A DNA stretch of 64,000 bases from NCBI RefSeq assembly GCF_900156335.1, contig NZ_FTMZ01000008.1:1-64000 (forward strand), given 5' to 3'. Position numbers and translations under genes: made by a program. Of the stretch, positions 8,761 to 16,559 are shown in pieces. This DNA comes from Sphaerotilus natans (GTDB taxonomy: Bacteria; Pseudomonadota; Gammaproteobacteria; Burkholderiales; Burkholderiaceae_C). A model generated the notes under the pieces. The model did not search any database. It was not told the DNA's origin and saw nothing but the letters and a program-made list of their open reading frames with translations. How positions within the stretch are numbered: the stretch's first letter is position 1; each line of letters starts with the position of its first letter.

Positions 8761-9759
8761 ATGCCCGCCCGCCAGTCCGCTTCATCCTCCTCTGAATTGC
8801 CTCCGTCGTCCGCGGATGGACTCACGCCCACAGGGGTGGTGAGCACCATCGCGATGCGCATCGTGGAAAGCCTGTGTGGTCAGGCCTGTGAACCCGGGCA
8901 TCGACTGATCGAACAGGCCCTGGCCGATGAACTGGGGGTGTCGCGCTCGCCGGTGCGCAAGGCCCTGCAGTATCTGGAGACACTCGGTGCGGTGGAGTCG
9001 GTGCCCAACCGCGGCTTCCGTCTGGTGCAGGTCGGCGATGCACTGCGCCATCTGGCCTTGCCGACCGACAGCGATTCCGACGAGGCCAACTACCTGCGTG
9101 TGGCCGATGACTGCCTGAGCGGTGTGCTGGCCGCCGAGGTGTCGGAGGTGGAACTGATGGACCGCTACGAGCTCACGCGCATCCAGGTGCAGCGTGTGCT
9201 CAATCGCATGGGGCGCGAAGGCCTGGCCGAGCGCAAGCCGGGCCGGGGCTGGGTGTTCCGGCCCTTTCTGCGCTCCAGCCGCTCCTACCATGAGTGCTAC
9301 CGCTTTCGCATGATCATCGAGCCCGCGGCGCTGCTGGAGCCGGGGTTCCGCATCGACATCGCGGCTTTCGCGCGTGCGCGTCGCGAGCAGCTCGCCATGC
9401 TCGATGGCGGTATCGCGCGCTGGTCGCGGGCGGAGCTGTTCCGTGTCGGTGCGGAGTTCCATGAAACCGTGGTCGCCTGTGCGGGCAATAGCTTCCTGCT
9501 GGAGTCGCTGCGCAACCTCAACCAGCTCCGCAGATTGCTCGAATACCGCAGCAATCTCGATCGGACCCGGCTCTACCGCCAGAGCGAGGAGCATCTGGAG
9601 CTGCTCGATCTGATCGAGGCCGGCGAGCGCGTGGAGGCCTCGCACCGCATGCGCCAGCATCTGGATGTGGTGCGCGGACTCAAGCTGCAAGACCCTTCGC
9701 CACCCCATCCCCACGACGCGGACAGACCGTCGGGCAGCGGCATCGAGGTCCACCTGTGA
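8761..9759 (+). CDS. GntR/FCD-type regulator with two winged helices
   Basis: 332 residues. Residues ~24-95 form a GntR winged helix (LIEQALADELGVSRSPVRKA, then LETLGAVESVPNRGFRLV). Residues ~100-163 appear to be a second winged helix (ELMDRYELTRIQVQRVLNRM, then GREGLAERKPGRGWVF). Residues ~170-310 fit an FCD-like all-helical ligand domain (FRMIIEPAALLEPGF, FHETVVACAGNSFLLESLRN, H-L-E-L-L-D-L-I-E-A). A second DNA-binding domain is not standard for GntR proteins. It overlaps the racemase-like gene by 4 bases and heads the sugar-acid gene set, which it probably regulates. There is no strong ribosome-binding site before the ATG. Confidence 0.85.
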   Translation: MPARQSASSSSELPPSSADGLTPTGVVSTIAMRIVESLCGQACEPGHRLIEQALADELGVSRSPVRKALQYLETLGAVESVPNRGFRLVQVGDALRHLALPTDSDSDEANYLRVADDCLSGVLAAEVSEVELMDRYELTRIQVQRVLNRMGREGLAERKPGRGWVFRPFLRSSRSYHECYRFRMIIEPAALLEPGFRIDIAAFARARREQLAMLDGGIARWSRAELFRVGAEFHETVVACAGNSFLLESLRNLNQLRRLLEYRSNLDRTRLYRQSEEHLELLDLIEAGERVEASHRMRQHLDVVRGLKLQDPSPPHPHDADRPSGSGIEVHL

Positions 9760-10451
9760 GCGCGTCCGCATCGCCTCGGATTGCACTGATCCATGCGACC
9801 GCTGCGGCGGTGGATCCCATCCATCAGGCCTTTGCTGCAGGCTGGCCCGGAGCGCGGTGCAGCAATCTGCTCGACGACAGCTTGTCCTCGGACCTGAGTG
9901 CCGCTGGCGAGATCACGCCAGCGCTCACGCAGCGTTTCGTGGCCTTGGCACGATATGCGCGCGGTGCAGGGGCGCAGGGCATCTTGTTCACCTGCTCTGC
10001 GTTTGGCCCGGCCATCGAGGCGGCCGCGCAGGCGCTGGACGTGCCCGTGCACAAGCCCAACGAAGCCATGTTTCTGGAAGCGCTGGCACATGGCGGGCGC
10101 TTGCTGATGCTGACCACCTTCGCGCCAGCTGCGGCGCCGATGGTGGCCGAGTTCGAGGCATTGCGAGCTCGAGTTCACGCCCATTCCGCCGAGGCGCACG
10201 CTTGCACCCTGCGCTGCGTGCAGGTCGACGGTGCACTGCCCGCGCTGCTGGGCGGCGATGTGGCCACGCATGACCGTCTCTTGATCGAGGCCGCGCATGC
10301 GGCGGGCGCGGCGGATGCCGTGCTGTTGGCTCAGTTCTCGATGGCGCGGGTCGCGCCTGTCCTGACGGAACGGCTGAAGGTTCCCGTGCTTTCCAGTCCG
10401 GCCTGTGCGGTGCGCCGCCTGCAGGATGCGATGGCGTGTGGCGTGCGATGA
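9756..10451 (+). CDS. Asp/Glu/hydantoin racemase-family protein
   Basis: 231 residues from a GTG that overlaps the GntR stop (GTGA). Two cysteines in the expected places, C80 in GILFTCSAFGP and C217 in VLSSPACAVRR, match the paired acid/base cysteines of cofactor-independent Asp/Glu racemases. The sequence also has the LIHAT and PVHKPNEAM segments of the family. Within this gene set the substrate is more likely a hydroxy- or sugar-acid intermediate than an amino acid; that is inference. Cytoplasmic. Base composition here and through about 17.5 kb looks less GC-rich than the flanks. Confidence 0.78.
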   Translation: MSASASPRIALIHATAAAVDPIHQAFAAGWPGARCSNLLDDSLSSDLSAAGEITPALTQRFVALARYARGAGAQGILFTCSAFGPAIEAAAQALDVPVHKPNEAMFLEALAHGGRLLMLTTFAPAAAPMVAEFEALRARVHAHSAEAHACTLRCVQVDGALPALLGGDVATHDRLLIEAAHAAGAADAVLLAQFSMARVAPVLTERLKVPVLSSPACAVRRLQDAMACGVR

Positions 10452-10465
10452 TGACACCATAAGTA

Positions 10466-10493
10466 TTTGTACTTTGTGATTGTTTAGTACAAA
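10466..10493. promoter_or_regulatory. 28-bp operator-like inverted repeat, copy 1
   Basis: TTTGTAC and GTACAAA form perfect 7-base arms separated by 14 bases, in the AT-rich gap before the dehydrogenase-otnK-otnC operon. A second site with the same arms and the same 14-base spacer lies at 15566-15593. The half-sites (AGTACAAA) fit a GntR-type operator, and the GntR gene at 8761 is the natural candidate regulator. Confidence 0.6.
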
Positions 10494-10565
10494 GCATCTA
10501 GAATCCGGAGCGAGGACTTCGGCAGAGTGACTGCCGTTGGGGGCCTCGTCCATCAGGAGACTAGG

Positions 10566-11654
10566 ATGAAGATGCTTGTGTTGCCCGGCGACGGGATTGG
10601 TCCTGAAATCGTGGCTGCCGCGGTCGAGGTGTTGCAGGCAGCGAATGTGTCGCTCGATCTGGGCTTGAGTCTGGAGTACGACGACGTGGGCTTTGCCAGC
10701 CTGGAAAAGCACGGCACGACGCTGAGGGACGAGACGCTGGCCAAGGCCCGGACCTTCGACGGCATCATCCTGGGCACGCAGTCGCATGCCGACTACCCGA
10801 CCCCCGAGAAGGGCGGGCGCAATGTGTCGGCGGGGTTCCGCATCGGGCTGGACCTGTATGCCAATGTGCGGCCGGCACGTACCCGACCCTTCATCGAGTC
10901 GAACATGAAGCCGGGCAAGACCATGGATCTGGTCATCATGCGCGAGGCTACCGAAGGCTTCTACCCCGATCGCAACATGACGCGCGGATGGGCCGAGCTG
11001 ATGCCCAGTCCCGACATGGCCCTGTCGATGCGCAAGATCACCCGCCATTGCAGCGAGCGCATCGCTCGCCGCGCGTTCGAGCTGGCGATGAAGCGGCGCA
11101 AGAAGGTCACCGCCATCCACAAGGCCAACAGCTTCCACATGACGGACGGCCTGTTCCTGGAGTGCGTGCGCGATGTGGCCAGGGACTTCCCCGAGGTGGA
11201 GCTCAACGACCTGCTGGTCGATGCCAGCACGGCCCACCTGGTGCGTCAGCCTGAGCGCTTCGATGTGCTGGTGGCCACCAATTTCTATGGCGACATCATT
11301 TCGGATCTGGCCAGCGAGCTCTCGGGCAGCCTGGGTCTGGCCGGCTCGATGATGGCCAGCGACACCCATTGCTGCGCACAGGCCCAGCATGGCTCGGCCC
11401 CGGACATTGCGGGTCAGGACAAGGCCAATCCGGTCTCGATGATCCTGTCGGTCGCCATGCTGCTGCAGTGGATGGGCGAAAAGCACGGTCGGCCGGCGCT
11501 GGAAAAGGCCGCCGCACTGATGACGCAGGCGGTCGATTCGGTGCTCGAGACCCCGGCGAACCGTACCGCTGACCTGGGCGGGCAGACCGGCTGCCGCGCT
11601 TTTGGCCAGCTCACGGCGCAGGCCGTGGTGGCGGCAGCACAGCGGAGCGCCTGA
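10566..11654 (+). CDS. Isocitrate/isopropylmalate dehydrogenase-family enzyme
   Basis: About 362 residues from the ATG at 10566, chosen for the AGGAGA seven bases upstream and because the family N-terminus (MKMLVLPGDGIGPEIVAAAV) starts there. The metal/NAD signature NFYGDIISDLASELSGSLGL is intact, as are the R-x-x-x-x-R substrate loop (NVRPARTRPF) and the Lys/Tyr region (REATEGFY). The family oxidatively handles 2-hydroxy acids with NAD(P)+ and Mg2+/Mn2+; tartrate/malate dehydrogenases of this fold are known. As it directly precedes otnK and otnC (2-base gap), I infer that it oxidises a four-carbon sugar acid (a tetronate) to the keto acid. True leuB genes usually lie with leuCD, which are absent here. 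Confidence 0.85.
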   Translation: MKMLVLPGDGIGPEIVAAAVEVLQAANVSLDLGLSLEYDDVGFASLEKHGTTLRDETLAKARTFDGIILGTQSHADYPTPEKGGRNVSAGFRIGLDLYANVRPARTRPFIESNMKPGKTMDLVIMREATEGFYPDRNMTRGWAELMPSPDMALSMRKITRHCSERIARRAFELAMKRRKKVTAIHKANSFHMTDGLFLECVRDVARDFPEVELNDLLVDASTAHLVRQPERFDVLVATNFYGDIISDLASELSGSLGLAGSMMASDTHCCAQAQHGSAPDIAGQDKANPVSMILSVAMLLQWMGEKHGRPALEKAAALMTQAVDSVLETPANRTADLGGQTGCRAFGQLTAQAVVAAAQRSA

Positions 11655-11656
11655 GC

Positions 11657-12934
11657 ATGCTGAAGCTGGGCTGCATTGCCGACGATTTCACCGGGGCCAC
11701 TGATCTGGCGTCCAACCTGGTGCGCCAGGGCATGCGCGTCGTGCAGACCCTGGGGGTGCCCACGGCATCGGTCGGCGTCGATGCCGATGCCGATGCCGTG
11801 GTGATCGCGCTGAAGTCGAGGACGATTGCACCGCAGGATGCGGTGGCGCAATCGCTGGCGGCTCTGGCCTGGCTGCGGCAGCAAGGGGCCGGACAGATCT
11901 ACTTCAAGGTCTGTTCCACCTTCGACTCCACGCCGCAGGGCAACATCGGGCCGGTGGCCGATGCGCTGATGTGCGCCCTGGGCACCGACTTCGCCCCGGT
12001 CTGTCCGGCCTTCCCCGAGAACCTGCGCACCGTCTACAAGGGCTATCTGTACACCGGCGATGTGCTGCTCAGCGAAGGCAGCATGCGTGACCATCCCCTG
12101 ACGCCGATGCGCGATGCCAACCTGGTGAGGGTGTTGCAGCCGCAGACGACCCGGCGCGTCGGTCTGGTGCCGTTCGACGTGGTCTCGCAAGGGACCGAGG
12201 CCATCGACGAGCGCCTGCGTGCCTTGCGCGAGCGTGGCGTGGGCCTGGCCATCGTGGACGCACTGAGCAACGCCGATCTGTGGGCCATGGGGCGTGCTTT
12301 TGCCGATCTGCCGCTGATCGTGGCGGGATCTGGCGTGGCCATCGGCCTGCCGCAGAACCATGGCATGCAGCCGAGTCCGGAGGCCGAGAGGCTGCCTCAG
12401 GTTCACGGCCATCGCGCGGTGATCTCCGGCAGCTGTTCCTCGGCCTCCAACGCGCAGGTGGCCGACTTCGTGAAGCGCCATCCGGGCCGCAACTTCCCCA
12501 TCGACGCGCTGGCGCTGGCCACCGGTGCGTCGGTGGTCGACGACGCGGTGGCCTGGGCTCGCCCTTTGCTGAGCAGCAGCACGCCCGTGCTGATTCACGC
12601 CACCACCACGCCCGACGCGGTGCAGCGTGTGCAGGAGCAGCTGGGCGTGGCTCGTGCAGGCCATCTGGTTGAGCAGGCGCTGGCGGCCATCGCCGTTCAG
12701 CTGGTGCAGGCGGGCGTGCGGCAACTGGTGGTGGCCGGCGGCGAGACCTCGGGGGCCTGTGTGCAGGCTCTGGGCATCACTCGGCTGCAGATCGGCGCGC
12801 CCATCGATCCGGGGGTGCCGTGGTGCCACGCGCATTCGCCCGCGGCGGAGCCCGGCGGCGTGCGCGTGGCGCTCAAGTCGGGCAACTTCGGCACGGTCGA
12901 TTTCTTCGACAAGGCGTTCCGGAGCGAGGCATGA
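11657..12934 (+). CDS. otnK: 3-oxo-tetronate kinase (four-carbon acid sugar kinase)
   Basis: 425 residues, full length for the OtnK/DUF1537 family. The N-terminal domain opens with LGCIADDFTGATDLA, the family signature. The C-terminal nucleotide-binding domain carries VVAGGETSGACVQALGI and the closing ALKSGNFG motif. Family members phosphorylate 3-oxo-tetronates at O4, and the product is decarboxylated by OtnC. It sits between an isopropylmalate-dehydrogenase-type enzyme and otnC, overlapping the latter by 4 bases. Oxidation, phosphorylation and decarboxylation therefore form a coherent route toward dihydroxyacetone phosphate. Cytoplasmic. Confidence 0.9.
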   Translation: MLKLGCIADDFTGATDLASNLVRQGMRVVQTLGVPTASVGVDADADAVVIALKSRTIAPQDAVAQSLAALAWLRQQGAGQIYFKVCSTFDSTPQGNIGPVADALMCALGTDFAPVCPAFPENLRTVYKGYLYTGDVLLSEGSMRDHPLTPMRDANLVRVLQPQTTRRVGLVPFDVVSQGTEAIDERLRALRERGVGLAIVDALSNADLWAMGRAFADLPLIVAGSGVAIGLPQNHGMQPSPEAERLPQVHGHRAVISGSCSSASNAQVADFVKRHPGRNFPIDALALATGASVVDDAVAWARPLLSSSTPVLIHATTTPDAVQRVQEQLGVARAGHLVEQALAAIAVQLVQAGVRQLVVAGGETSGACVQALGITRLQIGAPIDPGVPWCHAHSPAAEPGGVRVALKSGNFGTVDFFDKAFRSEA

Positions 12935-13611
12935 GCACGCACACGCACATCAGCACGCAGACTCACTGGCGCGATGAGATCTGCCGCACCGGTCGCAGCC
13001 TGTTCGAGCGAGGCTGGGTGCACGCCACCGCGGGCAACATCAGCGTGCGGCTGGAGGACGGCAGCTTCCTGATCACGCCCACGGATGCCTGTCTGGGCTT
13101 TCTCGATCCGGCACGTCTGGCCCATGTGAGCGGCGACGGCCGCCAGCTCGGCGGCGACCGGGCCAGCAAGACCCTGGCGCTGCACCGGCGCATCTACGGC
13201 GCCGACCCCAGCGCGCGCTGTGTGATGCACACCCATTCCACCCACCTGGTGGCGCTGACGCTGCAAGGGGTCTGGACCCCGGAGGCCATCCTGCCCCCGA
13301 TCACGCCCTACTTCGTGATGAAGGTGGGCCGGGTGCCGCTGGTGCCTTATCACCGTCCGGGTGATCCCCAGGTGGGCGAGATCGTCGCGGACCTGATCGA
13401 GCGCGCATTCGCAGCTCAGCGCCTCCTGCGTGCGGTGATGCTCGATCGCCTGGGGCCGAACGTCTGGCACGACAGCCCGGCCAGCGCGATGGCGACGCTG
13501 GAAGAGCTGGAAGAAACCGCCCGGCTCTGGCTGCTCAGCGCCGGCCGCTGCCAGCCGCTGACCGCCGCGCAGCTCGACGAGCTGGGTGAGGTGTTCGGCA
13601 GTCGCTGGTGA
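12931..13611 (+). CDS. otnC: Class II aldolase/adducin, OtnC-like decarboxylase
   Basis: 226 residues from the ATG at 12931, which overlaps the otnK stop. It has ATAGNISVRL, the zinc-binding HTHSTH motif (around residue 94) and the C-terminal LEELEETARLWLL helix of class II aldolases. OtnC members convert 3-oxo-tetronate 4-phosphate to dihydroxyacetone phosphate plus CO2. Where most relatives have A-N-H-G-P-V-V, this protein reads DRLGPNVWHDSP, so the third His metal ligand is not in its usual place; a histidine lies six residues further on. Either the ligand set has shifted or chemistry is altered. The operon context still supports the OtnC role. Confidence 0.82.
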   Translation: MSTHTHISTQTHWRDEICRTGRSLFERGWVHATAGNISVRLEDGSFLITPTDACLGFLDPARLAHVSGDGRQLGGDRASKTLALHRRIYGADPSARCVMHTHSTHLVALTLQGVWTPEAILPPITPYFVMKVGRVPLVPYHRPGDPQVGEIVADLIERAFAAQRLLRAVMLDRLGPNVWHDSPASAMATLEELEETARLWLLSAGRCQPLTAAQLDELGEVFGSRW

Positions 13612-13633
13612 GGCCTGGCCGAACGCAGCCGTT

Positions 13634-14521
13634 TCAGGCCGCCGACCAGCCGTACAGGCGCGCCGGGTTGTCCACGAGCAGGGCCTGCAGCACGGCATCG
13701 TCAGCCAGCCAGGCGCGCAGGGCGGCGAGTTGCGCCGCATCGTCTTCCTGGCGAAAGGGCTCGATGGTGTCGCGTCCCGCTGTGGCGGCGCGGTGAGCGC
13801 CTGCCGGGTGCGGCCAGTCGCTGCCCCAGAGCACCCGCGCTGGAGCCGCCTCGATCAGCGCACGCGCCAGCGGTGCCACATCGCCATACGGGGCGGCCCG
13901 CGCCGAGATCTGGTAGGGGCCCGACAGCTTGACCCACAGGTCCGGTGAGGCCCGCAGCGCGGCGATGACCTGAGCGCGCATCTCCGCCCCGTCCTGTCCC
14001 AGGGGCAGCAGGGCATGGTGATCGAGCACCACCGGGCGCTGGAGCGCGCTCAGCTGGGGCAGGCAGGCCAGAAGATGTTCGGGCCGAACATGCAGCTGCA
14101 GGTGCAGCTCGGGGTGCGCTGCCATCTGCGCTGCCGCCTGCTCAATCTCCTGCCGGGCCTCTCGGATCGTGCTGTGGCGATTCACCGCCAGATTCAGCCG
14201 CACGCCGCGCACGCCGGCCTGCACCAGTGCGCTGATCTCGGCCTCGCTGTGCGAGGGGGCCAGCACCGCCACGCCGCGCGCCGCCGCTCCCAGGCGGGCC
14301 AGGCCGTCGCACAGGCAGCGGTTGTCGCTGCCGTAGACGCTGGGTTGCACGCAGACCACGCGCTGCATCCCGATGCGCTGCAGATGCGCCCGCAGGTCGG
14401 TCACCGTGGCCGGCGCGGGCGTGTAGCGGCGTGTGGGGGCAAACGCGAAGGCCGGGTCCATCAAATGCACATGGGCATCGACGGATCCGGCCGGGGGCCA
14501 GAACGTTGCTGCCAGACTCAT
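13634..14521 (-). CDS. Amidohydrolase-family TIM-barrel hydrolase (lactonase-like)
   Basis: About 295 residues from the ATG at 14521 (ATGA overlap with the upstream Bug stop). It shows the amidohydrolase N-terminal metal motif (SVDAHVHLMDP), R-G-V-R-L-N-L, PVVLDHHALLP, and the C-terminal VLWGSDWPHP motif with the conserved Asp. It resembles 2-pyrone-4,6-dicarboxylate lactonase / COG3618-type hydrolases, which open lactones or hydrolyse related cyclic acids with a divalent metal. Translational coupling to a solute-binding protein, and the closeness of the otn genes, suggest that a sugar-acid lactone is opened. The substrate is inferred. Confidence 0.85.
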   Translation of the reverse strand: MSLAATFWPPAGSVDAHVHLMDPAFAFAPTRRYTPAPATVTDLRAHLQRIGMQRVVCVQPSVYGSDNRCLCDGLARLGAAARGVAVLAPSHSEAEISALVQAGVRGVRLNLAVNRHSTIREARQEIEQAAAQMAAHPELHLQLHVRPEHLLACLPQLSALQRPVVLDHHALLPLGQDGAEMRAQVIAALRASPDLWVKLSGPYQISARAAPYGDVAPLARALIEAAPARVLWGSDWPHPAGAHRAATAGRDTIEPFRQEDDAAQLAALRAWLADDAVLQALLVDNPARLYGWSAA

Positions 14522-15528
14522 TCCGCCTCGATCCGGCGTGTGCGGACCACATCGGTCCAGCGGGGGACTTCCTGCGCGATGAACTGGTTGAAGGCCTCGC
14601 GCGTGCTGCCGACCGGTGTCACACCCAGCTCGGCCAGACGGGCCTTGACATCGTCGGCGGCCAGAGCCTTCACCGCCTCCCGATTGAGCTTGTCGAGGAT
14701 GGCCTGTGGCGTCTTCGCCGGTGCCGCCAGACCCACCCAATGGGTCATCTGGTAGCCCGGCAGGCCGGCTTCCGCGAAGGTGGGCACCTGCGGCAGTCTG
14801 GGCAGGCGCTGTGCGCCCGTGACGGCCAGCGCCCGCACCTTGCCGGCCTGAAGATGCTGGCCCCCGCTGATGATGCTGTCGAGGAAGAGCGTCACCTCGC
14901 CACCGATCAGGGCCATCATGGCCGGGCCGCCTCCCTTGTACGGGATGTGCAGCATGTCGGTCTGCGTGATGGATTCCAGCAGCGAGGTGGCCAGATGCGG
15001 CGTGCTCGCCACGCCACCGCTGGCGAACAGCAGCTTGCCGGGTTGCGTGCTGGCGGCGGCCAGCAGCTCCTTCAGCGTGCGGTACGGTGAACTGGCGGCC
15101 ACCATCAGCACCATCGGGGACTCGGCCACCTTGGTGATCCCGGTGAGGTCTTGCAGGGTGTCATAGCCCAGCTTCTTGCCGTAGAGCGCTGGCGCGGTGA
15201 CGAAGGGGGCGCTGGGGAAAAGCAGCGTGTAGCCGTCGGCCGGTGCCTTGGCCACGGCATCCGTGCCGATGGTGCCCCCGGCCCCCGCCTTGTTCTCGAC
15301 GATGAACTGCTGGCCCAGATTGGCCGACAGACGCGCGGCCAGCACGCGCGCCATCACATCGTTGGGCCCGCCGGGAGAGAACGGGACCACGATCTTCACC
15401 GGTTTGTTGGGGTAGTCCGCCGCCGGGGCCTGGGCGAGTGCACCTGATGTGCCTATGGCCAGCAGCAGCGAGGCTGCCAGGCTGCGACGTGCCCATGACA
15501 GGGGCTTGTGACGATGTGGAGGACGCAT
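14518..15528 (-). CDS. Bug-family (TctC-like) periplasmic solute-binding protein
   Basis: About 336 residues from the ATG at 15528; a longer in-frame start exists (15624) but would put a hydrophilic stretch before the signal peptide (SWARRSLAASLLLAIGTSGALAQ). The mature protein begins YPNKPVKIVVPFSPGGPNDV and has the IVENKAGAGGTIGTDAVA and HIPYKGGGPAMMALIGGEV motifs of the family. No tctAB genes are adjacent. It is divergent from the metallo-hydrolase/Bug pair, with a 28-bp inverted repeat in between. It probably binds the carboxylate degraded by the neighbouring amidohydrolase and otn enzymes; this is inference. Confidence 0.9.
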   Translation of the reverse strand: MRPPHRHKPLSWARRSLAASLLLAIGTSGALAQAPAADYPNKPVKIVVPFSPGGPNDVMARVLAARLSANLGQQFIVENKAGAGGTIGTDAVAKAPADGYTLLFPSAPFVTAPALYGKKLGYDTLQDLTGITKVAESPMVLMVAASSPYRTLKELLAAASTQPGKLLFASGGVASTPHLATSLLESITQTDMLHIPYKGGGPAMMALIGGEVTLFLDSIISGGQHLQAGKVRALAVTGAQRLPRLPQVPTFAEAGLPGYQMTHWVGLAAPAKTPQAILDKLNREAVKALAADDVKARLAELGVTPVGSTREAFNQFIAQEVPRWTDVVRTRRIEAE

Positions 15529-15565
15529 GACAGCACTCTTGTGTGGCAGTTTGATTGACGCAATA

Positions 15566-15593
15566 ATTGTACTTGTTTTGTTTTTGGTGCAAT
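15566..15593. promoter_or_regulatory. 28-bp operator-like inverted repeat, copy 2
   Basis: Arms ATTGTAC and GTGCAAT (6 of 7 complementary) are separated by 14 bases, the same layout as the site at 10466-10493. It lies in the AT-rich 217-base gap between the divergent Bug gene (start 15528) and the metallo-hydrolase gene (start 15746). A further half-site, TTTAGTGCAAT, occurs at 15706-15716. The arrangement suggests one regulator acting on both divergent units and on the otn operon. Confidence 0.55.
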
Positions 15594-15745
15594 CATGGGG
15601 TTTCCATGAGTGCCGTGTAGACATCGCTTTCTCTCTGATGTGCACTAAGTGTTAACGCGATTGATGGAGCTTTCAAAGAAAAAGACACTTGGCATCTTGT
15701 AATTTTTTAGTGCAATTCTGTGGTGAAAAAGAGATGGGAGGCGAC

Positions 15746-16534
15746 ATGCGTGTCGATGTGCTGATCCAGGGCTTTCCCGGTCGATCGCTCTGTCATGGTG
15801 GGCTGGGCTGGAGCACCATCACGCTGCTGCGCGACACGCAGCGCACCGTGCTGATCGATGTCGGTGCCTTCGGTGTGCGGCGAGAGCTGATCAAGCAGCT
15901 GCGCGATCACGGGGTCGCCCCAGACGCTGTGACCGATGTGGTGCTCACGCATGCGCACTACGACCACAGCGTCAACTTCACGCTGTTCCCGAATGCCACG
16001 CCGTGGATCGGTGACATCGAGCTGGAATGGGCGGCTTCGCAGCCACCCGGCTTCAATCCCTTGCCCGAGCTGTATGTGCAGGCGCTGGCGAAGGATCCGC
16101 GCACCCGCCGCATCCGGGGTGATCAGGAGTTCCTGCCTGGCCTTCGTGCCATTCCTGTTCCGGGACACACGCCGGGTGGCCTGCTCTACCTGCTCGAGTG
16201 CCCGCAGCGAACCCTGCTGTTCACGGGCGACAGCGCCAAGAACCGCGCGGAGCTGCTCAGCCGCGATGTGGATTCTTCGCTCGATCCGGTCGCCAGTCGG
16301 CAAAGCATCGACACGATCTGGGCGCTCTGGCGCCACCGCCCCGGCACTGTTCTTGTGCCAGGACATGACCTGTGCATGGTGCTCGATGCCGAGGATCAGC
16401 CGGTCTATCTGGGCGAGCGCCGCGCCGGGATCGAGGCCTGGTTCAGCGAAAGCATCGCATCGGTCGCGAACATCGACCTGTGCTGCGAGCCCGATCCACG
16501 AGCCCGGCGTCAGGCCTGGGCGTGGACGGATTGA
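15746..16534 (+). CDS. Metallo-beta-lactamase-fold hydrolase
   Basis: About 262 residues from the ATG at 15746, chosen for GGGAGG five bases upstream; an in-frame ATG at 15734 is the alternative. The zinc motif THAHYDHS (H69, H71, D73, H74) is complete, followed by PVPGHTPGG, FTGDSAKN and VLVPGHDL, which supply the remaining His/Asp ligands of a binuclear site. Related proteins include lactonases and thioester or phosphodiester hydrolases. No signal peptide, so cytoplasmic. It is 25 bases ahead of a Bug gene with which it is probably co-transcribed. A lactone or ester of the sugar acid handled by the neighbours is a reasonable substrate guess. Confidence 0.85.
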   Translation: MRVDVLIQGFPGRSLCHGGLGWSTITLLRDTQRTVLIDVGAFGVRRELIKQLRDHGVAPDAVTDVVLTHAHYDHSVNFTLFPNATPWIGDIELEWAASQPPGFNPLPELYVQALAKDPRTRRIRGDQEFLPGLRAIPVPGHTPGGLLYLLECPQRTLLFTGDSAKNRAELLSRDVDSSLDPVASRQSIDTIWALWRHRPGTVLVPGHDLCMVLDAEDQPVYLGERRAGIEAWFSESIASVANIDLCCEPDPRARRQAWAWTD

Positions 16535-16559
16535 TCACGACACGAAGGAGACTTTTGCC

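Noticed and set aside
10566-11654. Assignment as leuB (leucine biosynthesis)
   Set aside because: No leuCD nearby and tight coupling to otnK/otnC; family-level name kept instead.
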